Shown: positions 53,044 through 61,872 of the stretch, piece by piece
Layout of the letters: each line of letters starts with the position of its first letter
Numbering within the stretch: position 1 is the stretch's first letter
Assembly: GCF_913054185.1 (NCBI RefSeq)
Contig: NZ_CAJXIV010000002.1
Span: forward strand, 29,505-93,504
Direction: 5' to 3'
Length of the DNA: 64,000 nt
DNA from: an uncultured Shimia sp.
Lineage (GTDB): Bacteria > Pseudomonadota > Alphaproteobacteria > Rhodobacterales > Rhodobacteraceae
The notes under the pieces: generated by a model
What the model was told of the DNA's origin: nothing
Databases searched by the model: none
Seen by the model: only the letters and a program-made list of their open reading frames with translations
Position numbers and translations under genes: made by a program

Positions 53044-54090
53044 ATGACACAACCCTCTGAAAAAGCACTAGTTCCCTTTGTTTCGGTCGACAATATGATG
53101 CGACTTGTGCATCACATTGGTGTCGAACAAATGCTCAGGGATTTGACCACCTATGTGGAAGAAGACTTCCGCCGCTGGGAGCTGTTTGACAAAACGCCAC
53201 GTGTGGCCAGCCACTCCGACGTCGGGGTGATCGAATTGATGCCAACATCCGATGGCGAGGCCTACGGCTTCAAATATGTAAACGGTCACCCAAAGAACAC
53301 GGCAGAGGGTCTCCAAACTGTAACCGCTTTTGGACTGTTGGCAGATGTTTACACCGGCTATCCGGTATTGCTCACCGAGATGACAATCTTGACTGCTCTG
53401 CGTACGGCGGCAACGTCTGCGATGGTGGCCAAATACCTGGCCCCAAAAGGCGCGGACACGATGGCTATGATCGGCAACGGCGCACAATCTGAGTTCCAAA
53501 CCTTGGCGATGAAAGCCATCCTGGGGCTGAAATCAGTTCGGCTGTTTGATAAAGACCCTGCGGCGACTGCAAAATGCGCAGCCAACCTCGCCAACACCGG
53601 CATCGACGTGGTGATTTGCAAAACGCCTGAGGAGGCAATTGAAGGCGCGCAAATCCTAACCACCTGCACGGCAGACAAGCAAAATGCCACCATCTTGAGC
53701 GATAACATGGTGGGTGCTGGTGTGCACATCAACGCGATTGGCGGCGACTGCCCAGGCAAGACCGAGCTGGCAAAAGGGATACTTGAACGCTCTGACGTGT
53801 TTGTTGAGTTCCCGGAACAGACGCGCATCGAAGGCGAAATCCAACAGATGGACCCCGACTTTGCCGTCACGGAAATGTGGCAAGTGATCACCGGCCAAAA
53901 ACAAGGGCGGCGGGACGCACGCCAAATCACGCTGTTTGACAGCGTTGGCTTTGCCATCGAGGACTTCTCTGCCTTGCGCTACATCCGCGACAAAGTGGCG
54001 GAAACCCCATTCCATGAAGATCTGGACATGCTGGCAGATCCGGATGATCCCCGTGATCTGTTCGGCATGTTGCAGCGCGCAAAAGCCTAA
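53044..54090 (+). CDS. ocd: Ornithine cyclodeaminase
   Basis: NAD-dependent enzyme turning ornithine into proline and ammonia, completing an arginase-to-proline route with the gene before it. A member of the OCD/mu-crystallin family, 348 residues: the substrate region is TEMTILTALRTAATSAMVAKYLAP, the dinucleotide loop IGNGAQSEFQTLAM, and GVHINAIGGDCPGKTEL follows. The start ATG 53044 has GAGG 9 bases upstream; ATG 53035 is too close to that site. Residues around FEYIRDK near the end match Pseudomonas-type OCD rather than alanine dehydrogenase. Confidence 0.92.
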   Translation: MTQPSEKALVPFVSVDNMMRLVHHIGVEQMLRDLTTYVEEDFRRWELFDKTPRVASHSDVGVIELMPTSDGEAYGFKYVNGHPKNTAEGLQTVTAFGLLADVYTGYPVLLTEMTILTALRTAATSAMVAKYLAPKGADTMAMIGNGAQSEFQTLAMKAILGLKSVRLFDKDPAATAKCAANLANTGIDVVICKTPEEAIEGAQILTTCTADKQNATILSDNMVGAGVHINAIGGDCPGKTELAKGILERSDVFVEFPEQTRIEGEIQQMDPDFAVTEMWQVITGQKQGRRDARQITLFDSVGFAIEDFSALRYIRDKVAETPFHEDLDMLADPDDPRDLFGMLQRAKA

Positions 54091-54111
54091 AACATTATCG
54101 CGCTCGTTGGT

Positions 54112-54870
54112 CTATGGCGCAGCGAGCGCGCGTGTCACTTGCTCACGCCGCACCATGAAGGTGTGGATCGAGAACACCGCGGCGTCTGTTTTTGGCAAGC
54201 GCAAAATGCACTGTTTTTCTGACCTCAGATAAGCGCCGGAGGTTGCCGTAACTTTGTCCCTCGGGGCACTCTCCGAGCGCGGCGTGAACAACGTTGGCTC
54301 GTTGTACCACAGCGCGTTTTTGCGCCACATAGGCCGCCCGGCCCGTACACCATCAAACAAGCGCTGCACCCGCATGGCAATGTTGGCATCGTATTCCGCC
54401 ACAGGCACGTGGATTCCAACCAACGGTCGCTTGAATTTTTCGGACAAAGTCCAACTGGCGGGGAAACACAGCACCGCTCCAGTCAAAACATGTTCATCGC
54501 CGACCTTCTGTAACAGGCAGACATCTTCCTGAATGATTTGCCCCAAAGTGTGCAGCGGCTGCGCCCAATCCACCACAACATCACGCCCATCCGGGCAATG
54601 CACCCTCTGCTCCGCAATCTGAAAACCGGTTCGAACTGCCAGTTGATCCATGGCCAGTTGCAGCACCTCTTGGGCAGCAGGCAAAGCCGCCGGAGAAAGT
54701 GCTGAAACAAGATCAGGACTCTCTGATAACAACTTGCAACGCAATGACATTTGCGCGGCATAAGCGTCATCGATGATCAACCAGTCCTCGATATTTAGCG
54801 GCGCAACCCCCGGCAATGATCGCTCTTTGAGCGCATCATAAGGAATAGAAGTCTGTAAAATTTCACTCAT
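54112..54870 (-). CDS. DUF3445 (HODM-subunit-like) protein
   Basis: A 252-residue protein of DUF3445, a family related to the heme-dependent oxidative N-demethylase. Recognisable motifs are FPASWTLSEKFKRPLVGIHVPV (near 155-176), NALWYNEPTLFTPR and LRSEKQCILRLPKTDAAVFSIHT, the usual conserved blocks. Heme- and amine-related oxidation is suggested by the family name, but partner subunits are absent here. It is convergent on ocd. The start is ATG 54870; a TTG two codons earlier is possible. Confidence 0.85.
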   Translation of the reverse strand: MSEILQTSIPYDALKERSLPGVAPLNIEDWLIIDDAYAAQMSLRCKLLSESPDLVSALSPAALPAAQEVLQLAMDQLAVRTGFQIAEQRVHCPDGRDVVVDWAQPLHTLGQIIQEDVCLLQKVGDEHVLTGAVLCFPASWTLSEKFKRPLVGIHVPVAEYDANIAMRVQRLFDGVRAGRPMWRKNALWYNEPTLFTPRSESAPRDKVTATSGAYLRSEKQCILRLPKTDAAVFSIHTFMVRREQVTRALAAP

Positions 54871-55044
54871 TTCCAAGTGCTAGCGCAGCGACGTAAATTC
54901 CGCACCAAAATTTTGTCGTGCCGTGGCGTTGTCCGTAATGGGATCCGCTCGCATGTGGTCACCTTGCCGTGAGCCTAGGTTGCAAGTGCTTTGCCTCGAT
55001 TGCAATCACCCTCACATTGGATTGGCTAACAAAAGGAGCGCCCC

Positions 55045-56256
55045 ATGCCAACCGAACGCATTACATTTACCGGACACGCCGGAGACACTTTGGCCGCGCG
55101 GTTGGATTTGCCAGAAGGACCACATCTGGCAACGGCCATTTTTGCGCATTGCTTCACCTGTTCCAAAGACATTCCCGCAGCACGGCGGATAGCGGCGCGG
55201 CTGGCAAGCATGGGCATTGCAGTGTTGAGGTTTGATTTCACCGGACTCGGCCATTCTGAAGGCGAATTTGCCAACACGCACTTTTCTAGCAACGTCGCCG
55301 ACTTGATCGCTGCGGCAGACTATTTGGCGGACCGCGGAATGGCACCGGCGTTGATGATCGGCCACAGCTTGGGTGGCGCAGCTGTGCTCCGGGCCGCCAC
55401 TCAAATTGCGTCCTCCAAGGCGGTGGTGACATTGGGTGCACCGTCTGATCCGGCGCATGTGGCGCATCAGTTTGACGAACACCGGGACAAAATCACCGAG
55501 AAAGGCCAGGCAACGGTATCGCTTGGCGGCCGACCATTTGAGATCAAGCAAGCCTTCTTGGATGACATTTCAAATCAAAATCTCCGCGCCTGCATTGCCA
55601 ATCTGAACCAAGCGCTATTGGTGTTGCACGCGCCACGCGACAACACCGTAAGCATCGACAACGCCGCACAGATTTTTGAAGCGGCAAAACACCCCAAAAG
55701 CTTCGTGACATTGGATGACGCGGATCACTTGATCACCAGCCCCAAAGACGCAGAATACGCTGCAGAGGTGATCGCCTCGTGGGTTGGACGCTACATGAAC
55801 CTTACGCCACCTGCCCCGCCTCCCGGCGCACCAGAGGGCATAGTGCGCGTGTCTGAAGCCAATTCTGAAGGTTTTTTGCAGGACGTCAACGCCGGGCCGC
55901 TGCATCACGCCTTGGCAGACGAACCCCTGGCCTATGGCGGTAGCAATCGCGGCATGACACCCTATGGGTTTCTCTCAGCGGGTTTGGGCGCCTGTACTTC
56001 TATGACCATCCGCATGTACGCGCGGCGCAAAAACTGGCCTCTGGATCATGTTTGGGTCGATGTATGTCACGACAAAATCCACGCGGCTGATGCCGAAGCG
56101 CCTGCAGGCCAAAAGGTGGATCAGTTTCGTCGTGTGATCCACCTGGAAGGCGCGCTTTCACAAGAACAGCGCGCCCGATTGTTGGAGATTGCCGACCGCT
56201 GCCCGGTGCATCGGACATTGGAGCAATCCAGCGAAGTGGTCACGCAACTGGCATGA
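55045..56256 (+). CDS. Bifunctional alpha/beta hydrolase-OsmC family protein
   Basis: A 403-residue fusion. Residues 1-255 are an alpha/beta hydrolase with the nucleophile elbow GHSLGG (S108) and DDADHL for the acid/histidine side. Residues 270-403 are an OsmC-type domain with the peroxidatic cysteine in GLGACTSMT (C317) and the resolving one in DRCPVHRTLE (C386). OsmC domains reduce organic hydroperoxides with lipoyl or thiol donors. Joining a hydrolase to OsmC may let the protein release an acyl peroxide for reduction, an inference only. The start has an AGGAGCG ribosome site. Confidence 0.9.
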   Translation: MPTERITFTGHAGDTLAARLDLPEGPHLATAIFAHCFTCSKDIPAARRIAARLASMGIAVLRFDFTGLGHSEGEFANTHFSSNVADLIAAADYLADRGMAPALMIGHSLGGAAVLRAATQIASSKAVVTLGAPSDPAHVAHQFDEHRDKITEKGQATVSLGGRPFEIKQAFLDDISNQNLRACIANLNQALLVLHAPRDNTVSIDNAAQIFEAAKHPKSFVTLDDADHLITSPKDAEYAAEVIASWVGRYMNLTPPAPPPGAPEGIVRVSEANSEGFLQDVNAGPLHHALADEPLAYGGSNRGMTPYGFLSAGLGACTSMTIRMYARRKNWPLDHVWVDVCHDKIHAADAEAPAGQKVDQFRRVIHLEGALSQEQRARLLEIADRCPVHRTLEQSSEVVTQLA

Positions 56257-56265
56257 CATCACCCT

Positions 56266-56571
56266 TTAGCGTCGTGGTGACGGACGCGGCGCAGGCCGAG
56301 GTGTGGGCCGTGGGCGTGGTGTTGGTCGCGTGACCGGCGGTCGGGGCGCAATTGGGTGCACCGGACGTTCCGGCGGACGTTCAATGGGGTGTTCCGGGCG
56401 CGGCGGCCGCTCCGGATGCGGTGGATATGGCCGATAGTAATAATCGTTCCACATCATAGAGTCGTAATAAGCTCCGGAAGATCCGCTACCGGTGTTTTCA
56501 CAAGCGCTCAACAGCATTGCCCCGGCCGCCAAAGCGGTCAGCAGTTTCAAAGGTCTCTGAAAAGACGTCAT
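56266..56571 (-). CDS. Proline-rich lipoprotein, unknown
   Basis: A 101-residue putative lipoprotein: signal and lipobox LLSAC place the lipid cysteine at residue 24. A short tyrosine-rich spacer (YYDSMMWNDYYYRPYPPHP) precedes a tail of Pro-Arg and Pro-Glu dipeptides (RPTPRPRPTPRPAPRPSPRR at the end). It may span the periplasm and contact peptidoglycan or RNA by its basic tail; no family was identified. It lies 12 bp after the secreted-protein gene upstream and may share its transcript. Confidence 0.65.
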   Translation of the reverse strand: MTSFQRPLKLLTALAAGAMLLSACENTGSGSSGAYYDSMMWNDYYYRPYPPHPERPPRPEHPIERPPERPVHPIAPRPPVTRPTPRPRPTPRPAPRPSPRR

Positions 56572-56583
56572 AGCCCGGCCTCC

Positions 56584-57141
56584 TTAGCGCGCTTTGATGG
56601 ATTGAAGAATGGCGTTCACATCGGTCAGCGCGCTTTGGTCAAAGCCCTGAGACATGATGGTTAGTGCCACCACAACCCGCCCATTCTTGATATCGATCAG
56701 GGTCACGTTGAAAGATACAGGCTTGCCATCTCGACGTCCGGTACCCGTAATCACTGTGGCAGGATAATTGCCGACACGGCGATCCTCAGCACTCAAAATT
56801 TCGGTGGTTTTTGCCAGTTGTCCGCTCAATCCACGCGCGTACTCCTTAGCATCCTCCAAAGTTCGGAATTTTGGCGGAGAAATCAGCCCTACCCAGACAC
56901 CGTGATCACTTTCGGGTTCCAATCCGAACACGCGTTCCACCGCGCGAATATCGTCATCGTTTGGCGGAGCCAAATCCCTTGGTCCACCCACGCGCAGGTT
57001 CCAAAAATCAGGTACATCAACCTGAAACACAATGCGGGATTGATCACTATAGACAACCTGCGTGTCCGCCTGCGCCAACATGGGCGCAGCACAAATCGCG
57101 GCACTGAGAAGTAGGCTGCCAAGCCTCAATGTCTTTTGCAT
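56584..57141 (-). CDS. Secreted protein, unknown
   Basis: A 185-residue protein with a signal peptide (MQKTLRLGSLLLSAAICAAP, cleavage after AQA near 25). The mature chain is a mixed alpha-beta domain without cysteines (DVPDFWNLRVGGPRDLAPPN, then DRRVGNYPATVITGTGRRDG, and NGRVVVALTIMSQGF). The pattern of a small secreted domain with PATVITGTG and a hydrophobic end fits the wide group of unnamed alphaproteobacterial periplasmic proteins. The start was taken at ATG 57141, before the signal, 13 codons inside the longest frame. The proline-rich lipoprotein gene follows. Confidence 0.65.
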   Translation of the reverse strand: MQKTLRLGSLLLSAAICAAPMLAQADTQVVYSDQSRIVFQVDVPDFWNLRVGGPRDLAPPNDDDIRAVERVFGLEPESDHGVWVGLISPPKFRTLEDAKEYARGLSGQLAKTTEILSAEDRRVGNYPATVITGTGRRDGKPVSFNVTLIDIKNGRVVVALTIMSQGFDQSALTDVNAILQSIKAR

Positions 57142-57307
57142 AAATGCCTCCAGTAAAAAATTCCGTCCATAGGACCACACAATCTAAACGATTGTATAGG
57201 GAATTCTGAGGGAAATCGCCGCATTGCAGCGTGAAATCCTTGCTGTTTTTGACCGCACCGTCTACACGGACCGCGACCCCATTAGCTAACAATGCAAGGC
57301 TGAGATT

Positions 57308-58612
57308 ATGATCCCGCGCTATGCCCGCCCCGATATGGTCGCCGTTTGGTCGCCTGAAACCAAATTCAAAATCTGGTACGAGATCGAGGCGCATGCCTGT
57401 GACGCACAAGCCAAGCTGGGTGTGATCCCGCAGGAAAACGCGGATGCTGTCTGGAAAGCCAAAGACGTTGAGTTTGATGTGGCACGCATCGACGAAATTG
57501 AAGCTGTGACCAAACACGACGTGATCGCGTTTTTGACCCACTTGGCTGAACATGTTGGCTCCGAAGAAGCGCGTTTTGTGCACCAAGGCATGACCTCTTC
57601 TGACGTGCTGGACACCTGCTTTAACGTGCAACTGGTGCGCGCCTCTGACATCCTTCTGGTAGGCATGGACCGCCTGTTGGCCGCATTGAAAACACGGGCG
57701 CTTGAGCACAAAGACACCCTACGTGTTGGCCGTTCGCATGGCATCCACGCAGAACCCACCACCATGGGTCTGACCTTTGCGCGCTTCTACGCGGAGATGG
57801 ACCGCAACAAGACACGCCTACAGCAAGCGCGTGAAGAGATCGCAACGGGTGCCATCTCCGGCGCGGTCGGCACCTTTGCCAACATCGATCCAGCTGTGGA
57901 AGAGCATGTGTGTGAGCAGCTCGGCCTGACACCGGAGCCAATCTCCACTCAAGTGATCCCACGTGACCGCCACGCAATGTTCTTTGCTGTGTTGGGTGTG
58001 ATTGCTTCCTCGATTGAAAACGTTGCCATCGAAATCCGCCACATGCAGCGCACCGAAGTGTTGGAAGGCGCGGAATTCTTCTCCATGGGCCAAAAAGGCT
58101 CTTCGGCAATGCCGCACAAGAAGAACCCTGTGCTGACCGAAAACCTGACTGGTCTCGCGCGTCTGGTGCGCATGACAGTAATCCCAGCGATGGAAAACGT
58201 CGCCCTGTGGCACGAGCGCGATATTTCACACTCCTCAGTAGAGCGTGGCATTGGCCCGGACGCCACTGTGACGCTCGACTTCGCTCTTCACCGCCTGGCA
58301 GGTGTGGTCGAGAAAATGCTGATCTTCCCTGAGAACATGCTCGACAACATGAACAAGTTTCCTGGCCTGGTGATGTCGCAGCGCGTGCTGCTGTCCCTAA
58401 CCCAAGCTGGCGTGTCCCGAGAAGACGCCTATTCCATGGTACAGCGTAATGCGCTGAAAGTCTGGGAAGAGCGCGTCGATTTCCAAGAACAACTTCTGGC
58501 GGACGCAGATGTGGTCGCTGCATTGGGTGTTGATGGCATTAATGAGAAGTTCAACATGGATTACCATACCAAACATGTAGACACAATTTTTGCGCGTGTT
58601 TTCAAAGACTAA
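57308..58612 (+). CDS. purB: Adenylosuccinate lyase
   Basis: Cleaves SAICAR and adenylosuccinate in purine synthesis. The 434-residue length and GMTSSDVLDTC (near 98-108), GRSHGIHAEPTTMGL (catalytic base region) and the fumarase-superfamily signature SSAMPHKKNP near 264-273 identify it. It is monocistronic, with a terminator 20 bp after the stop. Upstream there is about 170 bp to the divergent secreted-protein gene; no PurR-type operator was recognised there. Confidence 0.96.
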   Translation: MIPRYARPDMVAVWSPETKFKIWYEIEAHACDAQAKLGVIPQENADAVWKAKDVEFDVARIDEIEAVTKHDVIAFLTHLAEHVGSEEARFVHQGMTSSDVLDTCFNVQLVRASDILLVGMDRLLAALKTRALEHKDTLRVGRSHGIHAEPTTMGLTFARFYAEMDRNKTRLQQAREEIATGAISGAVGTFANIDPAVEEHVCEQLGLTPEPISTQVIPRDRHAMFFAVLGVIASSIENVAIEIRHMQRTEVLEGAEFFSMGQKGSSAMPHKKNPVLTENLTGLARLVRMTVIPAMENVALWHERDISHSSVERGIGPDATVTLDFALHRLAGVVEKMLIFPENMLDNMNKFPGLVMSQRVLLSLTQAGVSREDAYSMVQRNALKVWEERVDFQEQLLADADVVAALGVDGINEKFNMDYHTKHVDTIFARVFKD

Positions 58613-58631
58613 AGTTCCGCGTTGAATGTAG

Positions 58632-58663
58632 AAAAAGGCGTGCCGCTACGGCGCGCCTTTTTT
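58632..58663 (+). terminator. Terminator of purB
   Basis: AAGGCGTGCCG and CGGCGCGCCTT form an 11-pair stem (one U-G) with a 3-base loop, followed by TTTTTTG. Confidence 0.87.
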
Positions 58664-58753
58664 GTTTCTCTCCGCTGACGGCTCCGTGATTTTAGCATCC
58701 TGCCCGTCCGTGTTACCGTGTATCCAAAGTAAGTTTTTTGAGTGGAGTTCCTT

Positions 58754-59290
58754 ATGACTTTGACGCGCGGGTTAATTTCGATTGCATTGGCAACCACATT
58801 GGCCACCCCCCTTTGGGCGGCAGGCGGCGGTTCCTCAGAGCCGAAACCCAGAACTGTGACATGCACCAAGGGCAATGTGTTCAGCGAAAGCAAAGGCAAA
58901 TGTGTGCCGCAACAAGACAGCTCGTTGACGGATGAGGACCGCATCGAGGAATTGCGCGCTTTGGCCTATGCCGGTCGGAATGCAGAAGCGCAGATTCTAT
59001 TGAGTGCGCTCGAAGACCCAACCTCGGATCGAGCCCTGACTTATTGGGGGTTTACCCACCGCAAGCTTGGCAACGTGGATGCTGGAATGGTGTTTTATGC
59101 CAAAGCATTGGAACAAAACCAAAATAACCTTTTGGCGCGCTCCTATCTTGGGCAGGCGCATGTGGAATTGGGGCGCTTTGATTTGGCTCGGCTTCAGCTG
59201 ACAGAAATCCGAAACAGGGGTGGAGAAGGCAGCTGGTCCGAAGCGTCCCTGGCAGAGGCCATTCGGTCGGGAACTACTTTCAATTATTAA
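58754..59290 (+). CDS. Secreted TPR-repeat protein
   Basis: A 178-residue protein with a signal peptide ending near WAAGGG (residue 25). A short cysteine-containing linker (TVTCTKGNVFSESKGKCVP) is followed by two or three tetratricopeptide repeats from about residue 60 (RIEELRALAYAGRNAEAQILL, LTYWGFTHRKLGNVDAGMVFYAKAL and ARSYLGQAHVELGRFDLARLQL). A periplasmic adaptor role is likely, partner unknown. The start ATG 58754 has GGAG upstream and was preferred to the frame 4 codons earlier. fliG follows 66 bp away. Confidence 0.82.
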   Translation: MTLTRGLISIALATTLATPLWAAGGGSSEPKPRTVTCTKGNVFSESKGKCVPQQDSSLTDEDRIEELRALAYAGRNAEAQILLSALEDPTSDRALTYWGFTHRKLGNVDAGMVFYAKALEQNQNNLLARSYLGQAHVELGRFDLARLQLTEIRNRGGEGSWSEASLAEAIRSGTTFNY

Positions 59291-59356
59291 CCATCATATT
59301 CAGGGTTTCTTTAGGCTTGGGTGAAAGATTGGCGCTCAAGACATATGGAGACTTTG

Positions 59357-60436
59357 ATGGACAATGCGATTCCTTTGGCGCCTTTAGGCGGCATCGATGA
59401 CATGCCTGCATTGGGCGGCATGCGCAAAACCAATCTCTCCCGCCCGCAGAAAGCGGCAATCATTGTGCGCTTTCTGCTCAACGAAGGGGCGGAGCTCGCG
59501 CTGGCGGAACTGTCTGATAACCATCAGGCGGACCTCACTTATATGATGGGTGACATGGGCTACATTGACCGAGAGACCCTCGGCGATGTGCTTATGGAGT
59601 TTGCACAAGAGCTTGAGTCGATTGGACTTTCGTTCCCGAATGGCATTTCTGGGGCACTCAGCGTGCTGCAAGGGCAGATCAGCCCAATGACCGAAGCTCG
59701 CCTGCGCAAAGAGGCTGGCGTGCGTATGATTGGCAACCCATGGGCGCGGATCAAAGAGCTCTCAACCCAAGAATTGATCGAGATGGTTGATGGCGAGAGC
59801 ATCGAAGTCTCCGCAGTCCTCATCTCCAAACTGCCAGTTGAAAAAGCCGCCGAAGTTTTGGCCAAGCTGCCGGGCGACAAGGCCCGCCGCATCACATTCG
59901 CCATGTCCATGACTGAGAGCATCACACCAGAAGCGGTCGACCGCATCGGCCTAACCCTGGCGTGTCAGATTGAAGACCGTCCGCCAAAGGCATTCAAGTC
60001 CGGGCCGGAAGATCGTCTCGGCGCTATTCTGAACAGCGCATCCACATCAACCCGCGACGACGTTTTGGGTTCCTTGGATGAAAAGGATGCCGCGTTTGCA
60101 GATGCCGTGCGTCGTCGGATTTTCACCTACGCGCATATCGCGACGCGCGTGAAACCGCTGGATGTTCCGAAGCTGACCAAAGACATCGACGAAGCTGCAT
60201 TGATCACTGCGATGGCTTTTGCTACGGAAGGCGACTTTGGCATGTCATCGGAGTTTATCTTATCCAACATGTCTGGTCGCATGGCGGATCAGCTGCGCGA
60301 AGGCATCACGGAACGCGGAAAGGTGAAGACCAAAGATGCGGAAGCGGCCATGTCCGAAGTCACAAAGGCCGTTCGAGATCTGGTCGAGCTTGGCGAAATC
60401 GAACTTATTTCAGAAGATGACGACGAAGACGAGTAA
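59357..60436 (+). CDS. fliG: FliG-like flagellar motor switch protein
   Basis: A 359-residue protein with the three-domain FliG layout: N-terminal domain (about 25-100; LSRPQKAAIIVRFLLNEGAELALAELS), armadillo-like middle (100-225) and C-terminal domain (225-340) ending in ILSNMSGRMADQLREGI, the conserved FliG-C segment that contacts MotA. The EHPQ motif of the middle domain is replaced by a VDGESIEV-like stretch near 150, so the FliM surface is divergent. No other flagellar gene is in the window, so it is separated from any flagellar cluster. The start ATG 59357 has GGAG 6 bases upstream; ATG 59345 is the alternative. Confidence 0.85.
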   Translation: MDNAIPLAPLGGIDDMPALGGMRKTNLSRPQKAAIIVRFLLNEGAELALAELSDNHQADLTYMMGDMGYIDRETLGDVLMEFAQELESIGLSFPNGISGALSVLQGQISPMTEARLRKEAGVRMIGNPWARIKELSTQELIEMVDGESIEVSAVLISKLPVEKAAEVLAKLPGDKARRITFAMSMTESITPEAVDRIGLTLACQIEDRPPKAFKSGPEDRLGAILNSASTSTRDDVLGSLDEKDAAFADAVRRRIFTYAHIATRVKPLDVPKLTKDIDEAALITAMAFATEGDFGMSSEFILSNMSGRMADQLREGITERGKVKTKDAEAAMSEVTKAVRDLVELGEIELISEDDDEDE

Positions 60437-60451
60437 ACCTAGCCTTCTCAG

Positions 60452-61174
60452 TTACTTGATGCGTGCGGCGGTCTCGATAGGGCCGCCGTTTTCACCTTGG
60501 ATCAACACCACTATCGGTGCATCCCCTTTCACCCGCACATTGGCCGAAAGCGCAGAACGGCCATTCCAGTCTTTCACTGTCTTCCACTCCGAGACGATAT
60601 TGGCATAAGTGAGCACACGACCCGCGTTCTCGCCGCGCTTGATCGAGACTTTTTCGGCCGGCTTGTAACGAATAATGTGGACTTGCATGGGCTTGGGTTG
60701 CGTCGCCGATGCTTTGATCCGCAGCTGATTGCCGTCTCGCATGATGGACAGATCTACTGCTGCAGTCCCATTTTTATGAGTTTTGATGAGGCCCTCAACC
60801 TTGCCAGGATGGGCGCCAACCACGTGGTCTTTGCCGTTTACGATCATCTGCGGCGTGTAAACTGATCGATGCCCGGCGGCGCGTGCATAGCTGTGCTGCC
60901 GCTGCGTAAAAGCCGGATCCGCGTGGATATCTTTCCAGCCAATGTAATCCCAGTAATCAACGTGAAAAGCCAATGCGATCACGTCATCACGCCCGGCCAG
61001 TTCCCTGTGGAAGTAATCATCCGCTGGAGGACAGCTGGAACAGCCTTGAGAGGTGTAAAGTTCCACCACCACAGGTGCAGTGTCTGCAGCAAGCGGTGAC
61101 GCTAAGCTCAGCCACAGCGCAGCAATTGCGCCCGTCGCACGGATGCCAATCTGTCCGATCATACTCTGGTCCAT
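60452..61174 (-). CDS. DUF1223 secreted thioredoxin-like protein
   Basis: A 240-residue periplasmic protein with a signal ending near residue 30 (PLAA). DUF1223 has a thioredoxin-like beginning: VVVELYTSQGCSSCPPADDYF with CxxC at C45 and C48, and FHVDYWDYIGWKDIHADPAFTQRQ, the family's most constant block. The CSSC pair could act as a thiol oxidoreductase, though none has been characterised to my knowledge. It is convergent on fliG and divergent from rpiB. Confidence 0.88.
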   Translation of the reverse strand: MDQSMIGQIGIRATGAIAALWLSLASPLAADTAPVVVELYTSQGCSSCPPADDYFHRELAGRDDVIALAFHVDYWDYIGWKDIHADPAFTQRQHSYARAAGHRSVYTPQMIVNGKDHVVGAHPGKVEGLIKTHKNGTAAVDLSIMRDGNQLRIKASATQPKPMQVHIIRYKPAEKVSIKRGENAGRVLTYANIVSEWKTVKDWNGRSALSANVRVKGDAPIVVLIQGENGGPIETAARIK

Positions 61175-61353
61175 TCCATTGAGTGTGTCCCCGGAACTGT
61201 TCTATGCGGATAGGATGTGACATGCCAATCAAGGTTTCGCGAGAAGCAGTGAGCGTCACTTCGCGATCACAGCCCGAACCGGCATGCAGCAATTGCACTT
61301 GGATCGCGTTGCCCCTATGGACGGATCAACACTCACAAAAAGGTCTGCCCTTC

Positions 61354-61794
61354 ATGTCTGACACCAAACGTATCGTGCTCTCCAGCGACCACGCCGCCAT
61401 TGACCTGCGCCAAGCGGTTGCCACCCATGTGACTGCCAAAGGCTATGAGGTGGTCGACATCGGTCCAACCACCACCGAAAGCACCCACTACCCGTTGCAC
61501 GGCAAGGCCGCTGCGGAACGTGTGGCCTCTGGTGATTGCGATCTGGGCATCATCCTCTGCGGCACAGGCCAAGGCATCATGATGGCCGCCAACAAAGTAC
61601 CTGGCGTTCGCTGTGGCGTGTGTTCCGACACGTTTTCTGCTGCGATGATCCGCGCGCACAACAATGCCAATATGCTGTCGATTGGCGCCCGTGTTGTGGG
61701 TGAAGGTGTCGCGCTGGAGATTGTGGACGCTTATCTCGATGCAGAGTTCGAAGGTGGCCGTCATGGCACCCGAGTGGACATGATCGAAGGCTGA
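61354..61794 (+). CDS. rpiB: Ribose-5-phosphate isomerase B
   Basis: Interconverts ribose 5-phosphate and ribulose 5-phosphate; a 146-residue RpiB/LacAB protein. SSDHAAIDLR (10-19) binds phosphate, C69 in LCGTGQGIMMAANKVPG is the general base, and H102 in AHNNANMLSIGARVVG assists ring opening. Not RpiA, which has a different fold. The start ATG 61354 has AAAAAGG upstream. It complements the pentose-phosphate genes at the left edge of the window. A bidirectional terminator follows 20 bp after the stop. Confidence 0.94.
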   Translation: MSDTKRIVLSSDHAAIDLRQAVATHVTAKGYEVVDIGPTTTESTHYPLHGKAAAERVASGDCDLGIILCGTGQGIMMAANKVPGVRCGVCSDTFSAAMIRAHNNANMLSIGARVVGEGVALEIVDAYLDAEFEGGRHGTRVDMIEG

Positions 61795-61813
61795 GCTTCT
61801 TCCATACAAAATG

Positions 61814-61851
61814 AAAAGGGCTCGGCGTATCCCAACACCGAGCCCTTTTTT
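61814..61851. terminator. Bidirectional terminator between rpiB and ccmG
   Basis: AAAAGGGCTCGG and CCGAGCCCTTTT form a 12-bp stem with a 12-base loop; T-runs follow on both strands. Confidence 0.85.
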
Positions 61852-61872
61852 GTTTCTGAGTTTTTGGTCGCG

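Noticed and set aside
54097..54135. Inverted repeat between ocd and the DUF3445 gene, considered as a terminator
   Set aside because: One arm lies inside the DUF3445 coding end and no T-run follows on either strand.
56266..56571. Repetitive DNA in the proline-rich lipoprotein gene, considered as a CRISPR-like array
   Set aside because: The repeats are short Pro-Arg codon runs in frame; there are no spacer-length unique segments and no cas genes.
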